From: an uncultured Gammaproteobacteria bacterium
GTDB lineage: Bacteria; Pseudomonadota; Gammaproteobacteria; Francisellales; CACEW01
DNA length: 60,053 nucleotides
Assembly: GCA_902563055.1 (NCBI GenBank)
Contig: CACEWE010000005.1
Coordinates: 1-60,053, forward strand
Reading direction: 5' to 3'
Shown in pieces: positions 38,042 to 47,423 of the stretch (within the stretch, counting starts at the first letter, position 1; every line of letters starts with the position of its first letter). The notes beneath the pieces are model-generated. The model had not been told where the DNA came from and did not search any database. It was given only the letters and a program-made list of their open reading frames with translations. The position numbers and the translations under genes are program-made.

Positions 38042-39523
38042 CTATTTTGCAGGAACACCCGGACTGAACTTAGCTCCACTAAAGGGAGAACGAAACCACC
38101 TACGCTGCCTGATCCCTGGACCTGAGTCAGGAGAACGCATAGGCGAGCGAAAATGAAGCCGAAAAGGAGAGTATGAAGATATAGCTGAACTAGAACCTTT
38201 AGCTGATTTTGTGACCTTGAAGACTTTCTTGAAAGTAAGAGGATCTGTAGTGAGCATTTCAAGACTTAAAGTAGCAAAGTTATTCTTTAGGAAATTTAAA
38301 GAATAAACATACTTGTCAAGCCCTGCAGCTAGATGCTCACACTCCGCGCCTAGCTTTCTAAACGCCCAGTGCATTACGGCCATGATCAGAAATATTTTTG
38401 CCTTAAGCCGCGAAATAGGATCTGCTATATCGTTCAAATACACCCCATTATAAAGCGAGAGAAGCTTATCATGTTTAGCAACACAAAGCTCAGCCTTTGC
38501 AACCGCTTCTTTCTTTGGCTGTGCTTGGCCAAAAAGCATTCTCCAGAGATAATTTTCTTGGGGCCTAAGCGCCTCCAGGAGCCCATAAAGATCGGCTAAT
38601 CTTTTTTGAGCCTGGTCTATGGAGTGCGGCATAACACTGGCCAAACATTCCTTATCCATATTGTTTTGCTTAAAACATCTAAGCTCCGCTATGTTATGAT
38701 ATATGGGTAGATCATACATGCTCATTGGCATAATATAAGATTTAAAAAGCATATGCACGCTGTAATTTGCATCATCAACACTTGCTGTCGTGATGATAAC
38801 TTGGTGCTGCGCATCAATAAAAAAAACCTTATAAAGTTTCTCCTCACTTAAACTGCGCACCAGGCCACATGCTTGATCATCATCAATATTAAAGGGATAA
38901 ATATCCACTTGCTGACCCGAAGGAGTTTCTCCAGATTTTATTGAAAAATGCAAGCCCTCAAGGCATGCTATATACTGAACACTTACAAGATCACCACAAC
39001 CTGACCATTTAAAATCTAAAGCTCCTGGAATACTAGGCAGCCTGAGCATTTCCCCAAACCTTCCTTCTGGCTTAGACAAATCAAAAATCTTAGCTTTTCC
39101 CAAAGGCACTGCACCTTCACCCGCTTCTTGAATCTTGAGAGTCTTTCTTCTTCCACAATAAACAACATCTTGTATAGGCGTTTCCATGAATTTTGTTAAT
39201 TCATTTTTCTGACCCGCGCCAATATTCCCAATATAGAAAATTGCATCATCCTCTGCTCCAAAAACAATACAGTGCTCTGCTAAAAGACAGGGAATCAATT
39301 TTCTTTCTGAGTTTTGTGAAATTTGATAAAAGCCACGAAGTTTAGGATGGCCATTGGCCACATGCTTTAGATTAAGGAAAACGCTTTGAGTGTATGCATT
39401 CAAAAACAAATATATACCAGACGTATCTTGGATGAGTATTAAACCAAGTTGTCTAGTCTCACCATCTTCATCTACAAGATCACTCTCTACAAAATAATTA
39501 AAAAAATTCAAAACAAAATACAA
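38042..39523 (-). CDS. Hypothetical protein with Arg/Ser/Pro-rich C-terminal tail (ORFan)
   Basis: Not recognised. About 493 residues. The N-terminal half is beta-rich (LGLILIQDTSGIYLFLNAYTQSVFL; CIVFGAEDDAIFYIGNIG) and may be a domain with repeated strands. The middle is helical (about 300-430). The last 50 residues are basic and Ser/Pro-rich with repeated RSP (FRSPMRSPDSGPG...WFRSPFSG), a low-complexity tail unlike bacterial housekeeping proteins. The start codon is a TTG at 39523 with no ribosome site; no good ATG lies nearby, so the true N-terminus is uncertain. It sits alone between the sdh operon and gltA. Confidence 0.65.
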   Translation of the reverse strand: MYFVLNFFNYFVESDLVDEDGETRQLGLILIQDTSGIYLFLNAYTQSVFLNLKHVANGHPKLRGFYQISQNSERKLIPCLLAEHCIVFGAEDDAIFYIGNIGAGQKNELTKFMETPIQDVVYCGRRKTLKIQEAGEGAVPLGKAKIFDLSKPEGRFGEMLRLPSIPGALDFKWSGCGDLVSVQYIACLEGLHFSIKSGETPSGQQVDIYPFNIDDDQACGLVRSLSEEKLYKVFFIDAQHQVIITTASVDDANYSVHMLFKSYIMPMSMYDLPIYHNIAELRCFKQNNMDKECLASVMPHSIDQAQKRLADLYGLLEALRPQENYLWRMLFGQAQPKKEAVAKAELCVAKHDKLLSLYNGVYLNDIADPISRLKAKIFLIMAVMHWAFRKLGAECEHLAAGLDKYVYSLNFLKNNFATLSLEMLTTDPLTFKKVFKVTKSAKGSSSAISSYSPFRLHFRSPMRSPDSGPGIRQRRWFRSPFSGAKFSPGVPAK

Positions 39524-39618
39524 TATTAATAAAATATAATTTAATGAAGATTAAAATACAAAAAAATCACTTATGCAAGCAGTGCACAATACCCTTACCA
39601 AAATCTTTCATACAATGC

Positions 39619-39647
39619 TTTGCACTTTGCAATATTTTTCGTATAAT
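39619..39647 (+). promoter_or_regulatory. Predicted sigma-70 promoter for gltA
   Basis: -35-like TTTGCA (39619-39624), 17-base spacer, perfect TATAAT (39642-39647), 36 bases before gltA. Confidence 0.5.
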
Positions 39648-39683
39648 AGCCGCACTATTGCAATTGATTAAATGAGGGACATC

Positions 39684-40973
39684 ATGAACGCAACCGTCGA
39701 AACCAATACCACTGCCAACTTTGAAATAAATGGCAAAAGCTTTCAATTACCTATTTACCACGGCAGTGAAGGCCCTAGCGTGGTGAGTGTTTCCTCCTTA
39801 TCTAAAGAAGGGGTGTTTACGCTAGATCCGGGTTATTTATCTACCGCATCGTGCGAATCAAAAATTACCTTTATCGATGGTCAAAAAGGCATTTTGCTTT
39901 ATCGTGGCTACCCGATTGATCAACTTGCTTCAAAGAAAAACTTTCTTGAGGTTTGTTATTTATTACTTTATGGAGAACTACCTACGCAAGCTCAAAAAGA
40001 ACAGTTTGAAAACGATATTACCCACCACACCATGCTTCATGAACAAATGGTCCATTTCTTCAGAGGCTTTAGACGCGATGCCCACCCAATGTCCATTATG
40101 GTTGGGGTTGTGGGTGCCCTTTCTGCGTTTTACCATGAAAAACTTAATATCTACGATCAAGACACCCGTCTTGGCGTAGCCCATCGTCTGATTGCTAAAA
40201 TGCCCACGATTGCCGCCATGTGTTACAAATATGCCAAAGGCCAGCCGTTTATTTATCCTCAAAATCATATGAGCTATGCTGAAAACTTTTTACATATGAT
40301 GTTTGCAACGCCTTGTCAGGAATACAAGCCAAATCCAGTGTTTGTACGCGCATTAGATCGCATCTTTACTTTACATGCCGATCACGAACAAAATGCCTCT
40401 ACCTCTACCGTACGCTTAGCTGGTTCTACCGGCGCCAACCCATTTGCATGTATTGCTTCTGGCATTTCTGCCCTTTGGGGACCCAAGCATGGTGGTGCAA
40501 ACGAAGCAGCCTTAAATATGCTGCGTGAAATTGGTGATCCTTCGCGTATTCCAGAATATATTGCAAAAGCCAAAGATAAAAATGATCCTTTCCGCCTTAT
40601 GGGTTTTGGTCACCGTGTTTACAAAAGCTACGATCCTCGTGCGGCGGTTATGCGTGAAACCTGCAAAGAGGTCCTTGCTGAACTTGGCCAACTCAATGAT
40701 CCTGTCTTAGCCGTTGCGGTTGAGCTTCAGGATATTGCCGAAAAAGATCCCTACTTTATTGAACGTAAACTTTACCCTAATGTTGATTTCTACTCTGGTA
40801 TTGTAATGAACGCCATAGGCATTCCAACAAATATGTTTACGGTTATTTTTGCGCTTTCTCGCACAGTAGGTTGGATTTCGCATTGGAATGAAATGATTAC
40901 CGATCCTAAATCGCCGCTTAATCGCCCAAGACAGCTCTATACCGGTCATTCTAAAAGAGATGTTCAAGACTAA
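39684..40973 (+). CDS. gltA: Citrate synthase (type II, gram-negative hexameric type)
   Basis: Condenses oxaloacetate and acetyl-CoA to citrate. 429 residues (E. coli 427). The ATG at 39684 has GAGGGA upstream; the earlier ATG at 39672 overlaps that site. N-terminal [22 protein letters not shown] (about 47-68) is typical. Catalytic residues are visible as GPKHGGANE (His), MGFGHRVYK (His) and VDFYSG (Asp). No neighbour shares its strand and operon except perhaps the corB-like gene 83 bases downstream. Confidence 0.97.
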   Translation: MNATVETNTTANFEINGKSFQLPIYHGSEGPSVVSVSSLSKEGVFTLDPGYLSTASCESKITFIDGQKGILLYRGYPIDQLASKKNFLEVCYLLLYGELPTQAQKEQFENDITHHTMLHEQMVHFFRGFRRDAHPMSIMVGVVGALSAFYHEKLNIYDQDTRLGVAHRLIAKMPTIAAMCYKYAKGQPFIYPQNHMSYAENFLHMMFATPCQEYKPNPVFVRALDRIFTLHADHEQNASTSTVRLAGSTGANPFACIASGISALWGPKHGGANEAALNMLREIGDPSRIPEYIAKAKDKNDPFRLMGFGHRVYKSYDPRAAVMRETCKEVLAELGQLNDPVLAVAVELQDIAEKDPYFIERKLYPNVDFYSGIVMNAIGIPTNMFTVIFALSRTVGWISHWNEMITDPKSPLNRPRQLYTGHSKRDVQD

Positions 40974-41056
40974 GCCCTCAGTTTTTGTAGGAAATATGCC
41001 ATTATCATGCAATTTATTTGCCTAATAACTAGGTACACTCTACAATAACCCTACTA

Positions 41057-42346
41057 ATGGTCGGCAAGGATACCCTGTATTTGGATATTTTTTTAGCAAT
41101 CACTCTTGTATTTCTTATTGCAATATCGGCATTTTTTTCGGGCTCAGAAACCAGCATGACCTCCCTCAACCGCTATCGCTTACGATATCTGGCACGTAAA
41201 AAGCATAAAAAAGCCCAATGCGCCCAGTCCCTGCTTGAAAAACCTGACCGTTTATTAGGTATGATATTAGTAGGCAATACCTTTGCTAATATTCTTGCCT
41301 CAGCAATTGCCACCTATCTTGCTACGGAGTGGTTTGGCCAATGGGGACTTTTAATTATTCCGGTACTGTTAACTATTGTGATTCTTATTTTTGCAGAAAT
41401 CACCCCCAAAACTATCGCGGTTAAATTTCCAGAAGCCTTTGCTTTTAAGGTGGTTGGCGCTTTAAAATTTTTGATGAAAATAGCCTACCCCTTAGTTTGG
41501 GTTATCAATGGCCTGGTAATGTGGCTCCTGAAACCTTTCGGATTTGAACTACATAGTAATAAAAATGAAACTATTTCCAATGAAGAACTCCGCGCGGTAG
41601 TTACATCAGACAGCACCACCAGAAAAGGGCTATTGAGACAAAACATGCTTCTTGGTGTTTTAGATCTTGAAAAAACCACTATTGAAGACGTAATGGTCAT
41701 CCGCAACAATATTTTAGCGATCGATATTGAAGATGACTGGAAAAAGATTCAGCAAACCATTAAAAAATGTCCTTATTCGCGCATTCCGGTTTATGAAGGG
41801 GACCCTGATAAAATGATCGGTGTTTTTGCGCTGCGCAATATGCTTTTATTATCAGATGACGACCCCAAAGGCATGAAAAGCCATTTTAAAAGCCTATTAA
41901 ACCCCTGTTATTTTGTTCCTGAGCATACTCCGCTTGAAAAGCAGCTGATCAACTTTCAAAAAAAAGATGAACATTTAGCCATTGTTGTCGATGAATATGG
42001 CGATATTCAGGGTATCGTAACGGTTGAGGATATCTTAGAGGAAATTGTTGGTGAATTTAGTCATAGTGACCAACCTTCCTTGCACGACAACACGACCAAA
42101 CTTCCAGATGGCTCTTATATTGTACATGGCAGCATGACTATACGCGATATTAATCGCCAGTTAGATTTATCTATTCCTAACAATGGTCCTAAAACCTTAA
42201 GTGGTTTAATTACTGAGCAATTACAATCTATCCCTAATGCCAAAACTACTATCATCATTGCCGGTCACCCGATTGAAATAATTCAAGTAGAAGATAACGC
42301 TGTTGAATTAGCAAAAATACAGCCTATAATAAAAAACTCATTATAA
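41057..42346 (+). CDS. CNNM/CorB-type membrane protein with CBS pair and CorC/HlyC domain (YfjD-like)
   Basis: 429 residues: DUF21 transmembrane domain (about 1-170; ISAFFSGSETSMTSLNRYRL is the signature), a CBS pair (about 185-335; TTIEDVMVIRNNILAIDIEDDW and VDEYGDIQGIVTVEDILEEIVGE), and a CorC_HlyC C-terminal domain (about 350-425; DGSYIVHGSMTIRDINRQL). Matches E. coli YfjD (428) in length and order. CNNM relatives transport or modulate Mg2+ and CorA. Start ATG 41057 has no clear ribosome site. The symporter gene follows after a 15-base gap. Confidence 0.9.
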   Translation: MVGKDTLYLDIFLAITLVFLIAISAFFSGSETSMTSLNRYRLRYLARKKHKKAQCAQSLLEKPDRLLGMILVGNTFANILASAIATYLATEWFGQWGLLIIPVLLTIVILIFAEITPKTIAVKFPEAFAFKVVGALKFLMKIAYPLVWVINGLVMWLLKPFGFELHSNKNETISNEELRAVVTSDSTTRKGLLRQNMLLGVLDLEKTTIEDVMVIRNNILAIDIEDDWKKIQQTIKKCPYSRIPVYEGDPDKMIGVFALRNMLLLSDDDPKGMKSHFKSLLNPCYFVPEHTPLEKQLINFQKKDEHLAIVVDEYGDIQGIVTVEDILEEIVGEFSHSDQPSLHDNTTKLPDGSYIVHGSMTIRDINRQLDLSIPNNGPKTLSGLITEQLQSIPNAKTTIIIAGHPIEIIQVEDNAVELAKIQPIIKNSL

Positions 42347-42361
42347 AAACCATTGAGTTCT

Positions 42362-43603
42362 ATGCGTCCAGATCTTAAATTCACCAAAAAAATATTAATG
42401 GCTATTGTTATAGGCTTTGCATTTGGCGCTGCGATGAAGTTTCCACCGCTCAAGGGCTTTGAGTCGTTTGTTATTTACTCCCTTATCGATTTTATTGCAC
42501 AAATGTTTATTATTTTCATGAAAATGCTTGTTATTCCGATTGTTTTTGTTTCTTTGGTTTGCGGGGTGATGTCGATTGATAATATCAAGACCCTCTCACG
42601 CATTGGCACTAAAACCCTATTGTTATATCTATTTTCCACTGCAATTGCCATAACGCTGGCGATCTTTTTTGCTAAACTGTTTCATATTGGCGTTGGCGCC
42701 AACTTTCCGCTTAAAGAATCATTTGAAATTGCATCTCCTGCCTCTACCAAGTCGGTTTTACTGGGGCTTTTGCCTAAAAACCCTTTTGCAGCATTTTCAG
42801 AAGGCAATATGTTACAAATTTTATTTTTTGCGATTATCTTTGCCGTAGCCATGAATATGGCACAGAAAAAATCAAGCGGCGTATTTGATATATTCAAAGG
42901 GCTAAATGCTATTAATTTCCAACTCATTTATATGCTCATGGCCATTACGCCTTATGGGGTTTTTGCTCTGATTGCCAAGCTATCACACCAATTAGCTTTT
43001 GCCGATTTCAAATACTTATTAGCGTACTTCTTTACGGTTATTTTTGTGCTGATTGTCCATGTTCTTTTAACCAATGGTCTTTTGTTAGTGCTTTTAGGGC
43101 GTATCAAACCCTGGCCTTTTTTCAAAAAGATTGTACCCACCATGCTTTTTTCTTTTAGCACATCAAGCTCCAATGCTTCTATTCCTGTAACGCTGCGCAA
43201 TGTCGAGGAAGTGATTGGAGTTGATAATCAAGTGGCTTCTTTTGGCATTCCACTTGGCGCTACCATTAACATGGATGGCACGGCGATTATGCAGGGGGTT
43301 GCAACTATTTTTATTGCTAATGTCTATAATATACATCTTGGACTACCAGCATTTTTAATGGTTATTTTAACCGCCACCCTAGCCTCTATTGGCACAGCTG
43401 GCATACCAGGTATTGGTTTAATTACCTTAGCCTTGGTTTTAAAGCAAGTAGGCCTTCCGGTAGAAGGCATCGCCCTTATTATCGGTATTGATCGTATTTT
43501 GGATATGATACGCACCGCGGTGAATGTAACCGGCGATGCCTCTATATGCACCATTGTAGCTAAAACTGAAAATAAGCTGGACCTAGATACCTATTATCAA
43601 TAG
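42362..43603 (+). CDS. Dicarboxylate/amino acid:cation symporter (SDF/DAACS family)
   Basis: 413 residues with the multi-helix SDF fold: Ser-rich re-entrant loop STSSSNASIPVTLRN, the NMDGTAI substrate/Na motif, [14 protein letters not shown], and the last helix [16 protein letters not shown] with the substrate-binding Asp/Arg-type residues. Closest to GltP/DctA-type transporters; substrate (glutamate, aspartate or C4-dicarboxylate) cannot be told. ATG 42362 is preferred to TTG 42353. Downstream lies a decayed second copy of its 3' half (43690-43765 and 47104-47406). Confidence 0.9.
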   Translation: MRPDLKFTKKILMAIVIGFAFGAAMKFPPLKGFESFVIYSLIDFIAQMFIIFMKMLVIPIVFVSLVCGVMSIDNIKTLSRIGTKTLLLYLFSTAIAITLAIFFAKLFHIGVGANFPLKESFEIASPASTKSVLLGLLPKNPFAAFSEGNMLQILFFAIIFAVAMNMAQKKSSGVFDIFKGLNAINFQLIYMLMAITPYGVFALIAKLSHQLAFADFKYLLAYFFTVIFVLIVHVLLTNGLLLVLLGRIKPWPFFKKIVPTMLFSFSTSSSNASIPVTLRNVEEVIGVDNQVASFGIPLGATINMDGTAIMQGVATIFIANVYNIHLGLPAFLMVILTATLASIGTAGIPGIGLITLALVLKQVGLPVEGIALIIGIDRILDMIRTAVNVTGDASICTIVAKTENKLDLDTYYQ

Positions 43604-43611
43604 GCTCATGC

Positions 43612-43642
43612 GCTATTATTTCCACAGAGGAAAAATAATAGC
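43612..43642 (+). terminator. Strong hairpin downstream of symporter
   Basis: GCTATTATTTCC (43612-43623) pairs with GGAAAAATAATAGC (43629-43642), giving about 12 paired bases with a 5-base loop. No U run follows, so termination efficiency is uncertain. The similarity to the second copy of the gene end stops inside this hairpin. Confidence 0.5.
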
Positions 43643-43689
43643 AAAATTACGGTTAAGCTCCTGTTGTTCATAACCTCCTTAAGCATAAT

Positions 43690-43765
43690 TATGGTGTCTA
43701 TTCTTTTGACTAAAAGCCTTTAATTAGTGCACTTAGGGCGCATAAAGCACTACCCTTTTAAAGGA
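43690..43765 (+). pseudogene. Degenerate remnant of a second symporter gene (internal part)
   Basis: Bases 43690-43765 align by eye to 43055-43130 of the intact symporter (shared TTCTTTT.AC.AA, TTAGTGC..TTAGGGCG.AT.AA) with indels. They are out of frame and overlap no gene until 43768. Together with 47104-47406 they suggest that a second symporter copy once lay here and was split or replaced by the 957-residue gene. Confidence 0.55.
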
Positions 43766-43767
43766 TT

Positions 43768-46641
43768 TCATCCTCCTCTTGGTCTAAATATGCCTCTTGC
43801 CGCCTTATTTATATCCGCTATCTGTTTACTATGCTTATCCCTATTGAGAAACATCAAACCTGATTTAGTTTGTAACTTTGGTTCTTCATATGCTGCCCCC
43901 ATTACCTTAGCCTTTAACAAAGCTTCGTATATCTTTTGTAAATCTTCAATCTTCCTTCTATATTTATCTCGATTTTTCTTTATGTTTTCTCTATAGTGTT
44001 TATAAGCCTTAAGCATTAGAGGTATTGTCTTATTTCCCTCATCTCCTTTGAGACCTAGCTGTTGCTGCATTTTATTTTTTAGAGCGCTAATACTTGGAGC
44101 TACACCTCCCCAAGCGAGTAAATTCTTTGCTTGCGCATTGACTATTTTTTCATGACGAACCTTATCCGTAACCTCAATTCCTCCCAGCTTACATTTGCCA
44201 TCTTCTATTGTAACTTTTTGAGGATCCGCTTTTGCTTTCGCATTCACTACTGTCTGAATAGCCTCACCCGTAACCTCAATTCCTCCCAGTGTACATTTGC
44301 CATTACTTATTATAACTTTTTTAGGGTTTTTAACTGCAAATATATTCAATTTTTCTCTTAACTCCGAGCTTATGCTCCTTCTTTCCTCAAACAAAAGATC
44401 AGGCTGAATCATCACAAAGTTATTATTTTCTTTTTCAATCCCTAAATGATTCAGATTGACTTTTTTACCCGCTTCAAGGTCTTGAAGTGCCTCTATAAAT
44501 AATTCTAATTTACCATTAACAGCGCGTTTTTGTGCCTCAATTTGATCCACATGGGCATTTTGACTTTTAACTTTGGCTGCAGCTCTAGCTGCGGCTTCTC
44601 TTTTTTTTTTGGCTTCTTTTGCAGCTCTAGCTGCGGCTTCTCTTTTTTTTTTGGCATCATCTGCAGCTTTAGCTGCGGCTTCTCTTCCTTTTCCCCCTCT
44701 AAATATCTTCTGAATCTCGGCGGCTGCTGCTGCAGCTCTAGCTAAGGCTTCTCTTTTTTTTTTGGCTTCTTCTGCAGCTCTAGCTGCGGCTTCTCTTTTT
44801 ATTTCCCTTCTAAATATCTTCTGAATCCTGGTGGCTGCTTTAGCTTTGGCTTCTTCTGCAGCTTTAGCTGCGGCTTCAGCCTGATCCAAAATTACTTTGA
44901 TTTCCTTTGTAAACGGCCCTATTTTTTCACTTAACTCTCTTACTTTTTTCACCAAATCCATATTCCTACTCATTCCCTGGATTAAGGAAGCTTTTTTGTT
45001 GTCTGGATTTTTAATATCAACTCCCTTCAAAACAAAATGTATAACTGCATGTAACAATTCATATTCACTTATATTTCCATTATTTAATCTTGTAAAGTTT
45101 ACACTTTGTTTGTCACTACCTTTAAGCCAAGCTGTCAGACTATCACTATTTACTCTATTTCCCCTACAAATCATATTTATCAATACTCGCCCCAATAAAT
45201 CCTTGAGATCAACCCCCACCTCTTGACTATAATGGTCATCTAAATCAAGATCCGATTCTTCTAATACCTTTTTCCAAAGTTTATTCACCTGATCTATATC
45301 GCAGGTGTCTTCTAAAGCCTTTTTTACAAGATCTACCTCATAAACCTTAACTAAATTCTGAAACTCCTCTGTTTTGTTCTGTGCAAGATCCAAGCTCCCG
45401 ATTATCGCCTTTTTTTTTGCTACATCTTGAATTTTAAAATCTGGTATGTCATAAAGTAGCTTAATAAGCGCACTATCATCTTTTATCAAATATAATAAAT
45501 CGCTCACCAGCTCATTATCTTTTTGCATAATTGCACTTAAGGCTTTTTTCTTGTTATCATTAACATCAGCCCCCTCCACCAGAAAACACTTAGATATCGC
45601 ATATAATAATTTTGTTGCGCCTTCTTCCCCGCCGGAAAGGCTTAAATCCATTTCAGAGCTTTTCAACCAATTATCCAGTTCTTGACGTACCCCCCCTAGC
45701 TTATGCGTATATACTTTTTGGATAATATCCCATTTTATCCTCTTTAGTTCTGTTTCTAGGCCAGAATTTTTGATACTGCCCATATTTTTTACTATCAATT
45801 TATCCAAATTAATTCCTGAAAGATAATGAAATGAATCTTTATCATCCAACAAACCCAATTCCTCCGAATACTTAGACAACGCTCCTAACAATTCCTTAAG
45901 TTTTGCTAAGGCTACAGCCTCCTTCAAGATTTTAATGATATGATTCGCAGAAGGTCCCAAACGTTCAGTATTGTCATTAACCATTGCCTCCAGTTTCAAG
46001 CCCTCAATCATGTCTACATGATTACTCATTTCATCGCTCCATAGATCTATCATGTCATTCATCTCATCCGTTGACTCATGCAATGCCTTAATGATGATAT
46101 TAATCAATACTCGCCCCAATAAATCCTTGGTATGATCAACCCCTACCTCTTGACTATCAGGGTCATCTAAATCAAAATATTCCGATTCTTCTAATACCTT
46201 TTTCCAAAGTTTATTCACCTGATCTATATCGCAGGTGTCTTCTAAAGCCTTTTTTACAAGATCTACCTCATAAACCTTAACTAAATTCTGAAATTTCTCC
46301 GTTTTGTTCTGTGCAAGATCCAAGCTCGCCGTTATCGCCTTTTGTTTTAAATCAACTTTACCCATAATACAATCCCGGACCGCATCTTCGACCTCAGCGT
46401 CATAATTTGGGCCAGGGATATATCCAAGCTTATTAAGTAATTCTTCACGCACTTTTGGAGCAGTATTTACTAAAGCCTCCGCTATAAACGCCCCTCCTTC
46501 TTCGGATATTTCTTCCCCATTAGGATACATAATTTTATTTATGATATCTTCTATACCCCAATCATTTATATCAACAGGATCTGTATTCGGTCTAGACATC
46601 AGATGTTTTTTCAATTCGCTTACGTCATTAAATTTGTGCAT
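43768..46641 (-). CDS. Large helical protein with two IQ (calmodulin-binding type) motifs and internal duplication
   Basis: 957 residues, no family recognised. Residues about 99-183 and 409-490 are near-identical repeats (SLDLAQNKTE.FQNLVKVYEV and ALEDTCDIDQVNKLWKKVLEES in both), each followed at different distance by a related WLKxS... segment. Residues about 585-690 are Ala/Lys/Glu helical with three KKKREAxARAA-like units and two IQ motifs: IQKIFRREIKR (606-616) and IQKIFRGGKGR (643-653), the second a perfect IQxxxRGxxxR. A third small duplication lies at about 774-825 (ISNGKCTLGGIEVT and IEDGKCKLGGIEVT). No signal peptide. It lies inside the remains of a symporter copy and is AT-rich. A host-targeted protein is an inference. 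Confidence 0.7.
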   Translation of the reverse strand: MHKFNDVSELKKHLMSRPNTDPVDINDWGIEDIINKIMYPNGEEISEEGGAFIAEALVNTAPKVREELLNKLGYIPGPNYDAEVEDAVRDCIMGKVDLKQKAITASLDLAQNKTEKFQNLVKVYEVDLVKKALEDTCDIDQVNKLWKKVLEESEYFDLDDPDSQEVGVDHTKDLLGRVLINIIIKALHESTDEMNDMIDLWSDEMSNHVDMIEGLKLEAMVNDNTERLGPSANHIIKILKEAVALAKLKELLGALSKYSEELGLLDDKDSFHYLSGINLDKLIVKNMGSIKNSGLETELKRIKWDIIQKVYTHKLGGVRQELDNWLKSSEMDLSLSGGEEGATKLLYAISKCFLVEGADVNDNKKKALSAIMQKDNELVSDLLYLIKDDSALIKLLYDIPDFKIQDVAKKKAIIGSLDLAQNKTEEFQNLVKVYEVDLVKKALEDTCDIDQVNKLWKKVLEESDLDLDDHYSQEVGVDLKDLLGRVLINMICRGNRVNSDSLTAWLKGSDKQSVNFTRLNNGNISEYELLHAVIHFVLKGVDIKNPDNKKASLIQGMSRNMDLVKKVRELSEKIGPFTKEIKVILDQAEAAAKAAEEAKAKAATRIQKIFRREIKREAAARAAEEAKKKREALARAAAAAAEIQKIFRGGKGREAAAKAADDAKKKREAAARAAKEAKKKREAAARAAAKVKSQNAHVDQIEAQKRAVNGKLELFIEALQDLEAGKKVNLNHLGIEKENNNFVMIQPDLLFEERRSISSELREKLNIFAVKNPKKVIISNGKCTLGGIEVTGEAIQTVVNAKAKADPQKVTIEDGKCKLGGIEVTDKVRHEKIVNAQAKNLLAWGGVAPSISALKNKMQQQLGLKGDEGNKTIPLMLKAYKHYRENIKKNRDKYRRKIEDLQKIYEALLKAKVMGAAYEEPKLQTKSGLMFLNRDKHSKQIADINKAARGIFRPRGG
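44560..44880 (-). repeat. Tandem coding repeat with A10 tracts in the 957-residue gene
   Basis: Units of about 40-110 bases recur, encoding Ala/Lys/Arg/Glu helix. On the coding strand three A10 tracts (44601-44610, 44643-44652, 44754-44763) each encode part of KKKRE. Such runs are prone to slippage, and the repeated units to recombination. Confidence 0.7.
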
Positions 46642-47103
46642 TTAAGTACCGCATTTAATATAAATTATATTTTAATTGTAGTAAAAAAAATCCATATTTC
46701 AAAAAAAATAAAACGTTAGGTGTATTAACATTCAAATAATACTAATATAAAACAATACTTTATGGGGTGAATTTTAAAAAAACATGAATCAAAACAGCAC
46801 ATCTATTATTTAATAAATGCACATTTCTTATATTTCCTTCATCTTGGTCTATTAGAACAAACCCAAGCTACAAATAAAAAATTTAGATAAGGAAATTAAA
46901 TATATAGGATAAATGAAGAAAATTGTGCAATAAAACGTAATGGACAATTTGAGCTATTAACCGCACCCACTCAAGTATCAGATAAACAAAGCCTACTGAG
47001 AAATCTATAATAAGATATCAAACACATTACTAGCAAAACACTCTACACCCCCAGCATATGCAATCACCCCAAGACAAGGCGCCATCATCTGTTGCTTAAG
47101 ACT
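46642..47103. other. Intergenic region with decayed coding traces
   Basis: AT-rich, about 460 bases. Near 46915-47012 a frame reads INEENCAIKRNGQFELLTAP then stops, looking like a fragment of a lost gene; it has no start or ribosome site. The upstream part may hold the promoter of the 957-residue gene. Nothing else is seen. Confidence 0.4.
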
Positions 47104-47406
47104 TGCAATATTTTTATCGCTAATGCATATACTATATAACGTAGACTACGGACATTTTTAATGGTTATTTTAACCGCCACCTTAGCTTCTATTGGCACAG
47201 CAGGCATACCAGGCACTGGTTTAATCACCTTAGCCTTAGTTTTAAAGCAAGTAGGCCTTCCGGTAGAAGGTATCGCCCTTATTATCGGTATTGATCGTAT
47301 TTTGGATATGATCCGCACCGCGGTGAATGTAACCAGCGATGCCTCTATATGCACTATTGTAGCTAAAACTGAAAATAAGCTGGATTTAGAGACCTATTAT
47401 CAATAG
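47104..47406 (+). pseudogene. 3' remnant of a second symporter gene
   Basis: Bases 47160-47406 match 43357-43603 of the intact symporter with 14 differences over 247 bases by eye (about 94%). Of these, 11 are synonymous (three changes are Ile-Thr, Gly-Ser, Asp-Glu), and the frame is intact to a stop. The 47104-47159 part is more degraded (GCAATATTTTTATCGCTAATG still recognisable). There is no start. The synonymous pattern suggests the copy evolved under selection before losing its 5' part. Confidence 0.85.
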
Positions 47407-47423
47407 GCTCACGCGCTATCTGT

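Noticed and set aside
43727..43996. 89-residue plus-strand hydrophobic ORF
   Set aside because: Opposite the 3' end of the 957-residue gene and starting in the symporter remnant; no ribosome site.
47085..47354. 89-residue minus-strand ORF matching another one at 43324-43554
   Set aside because: Both are antisense shadows of the duplicated symporter end, so the match reflects the duplication, not a gene.
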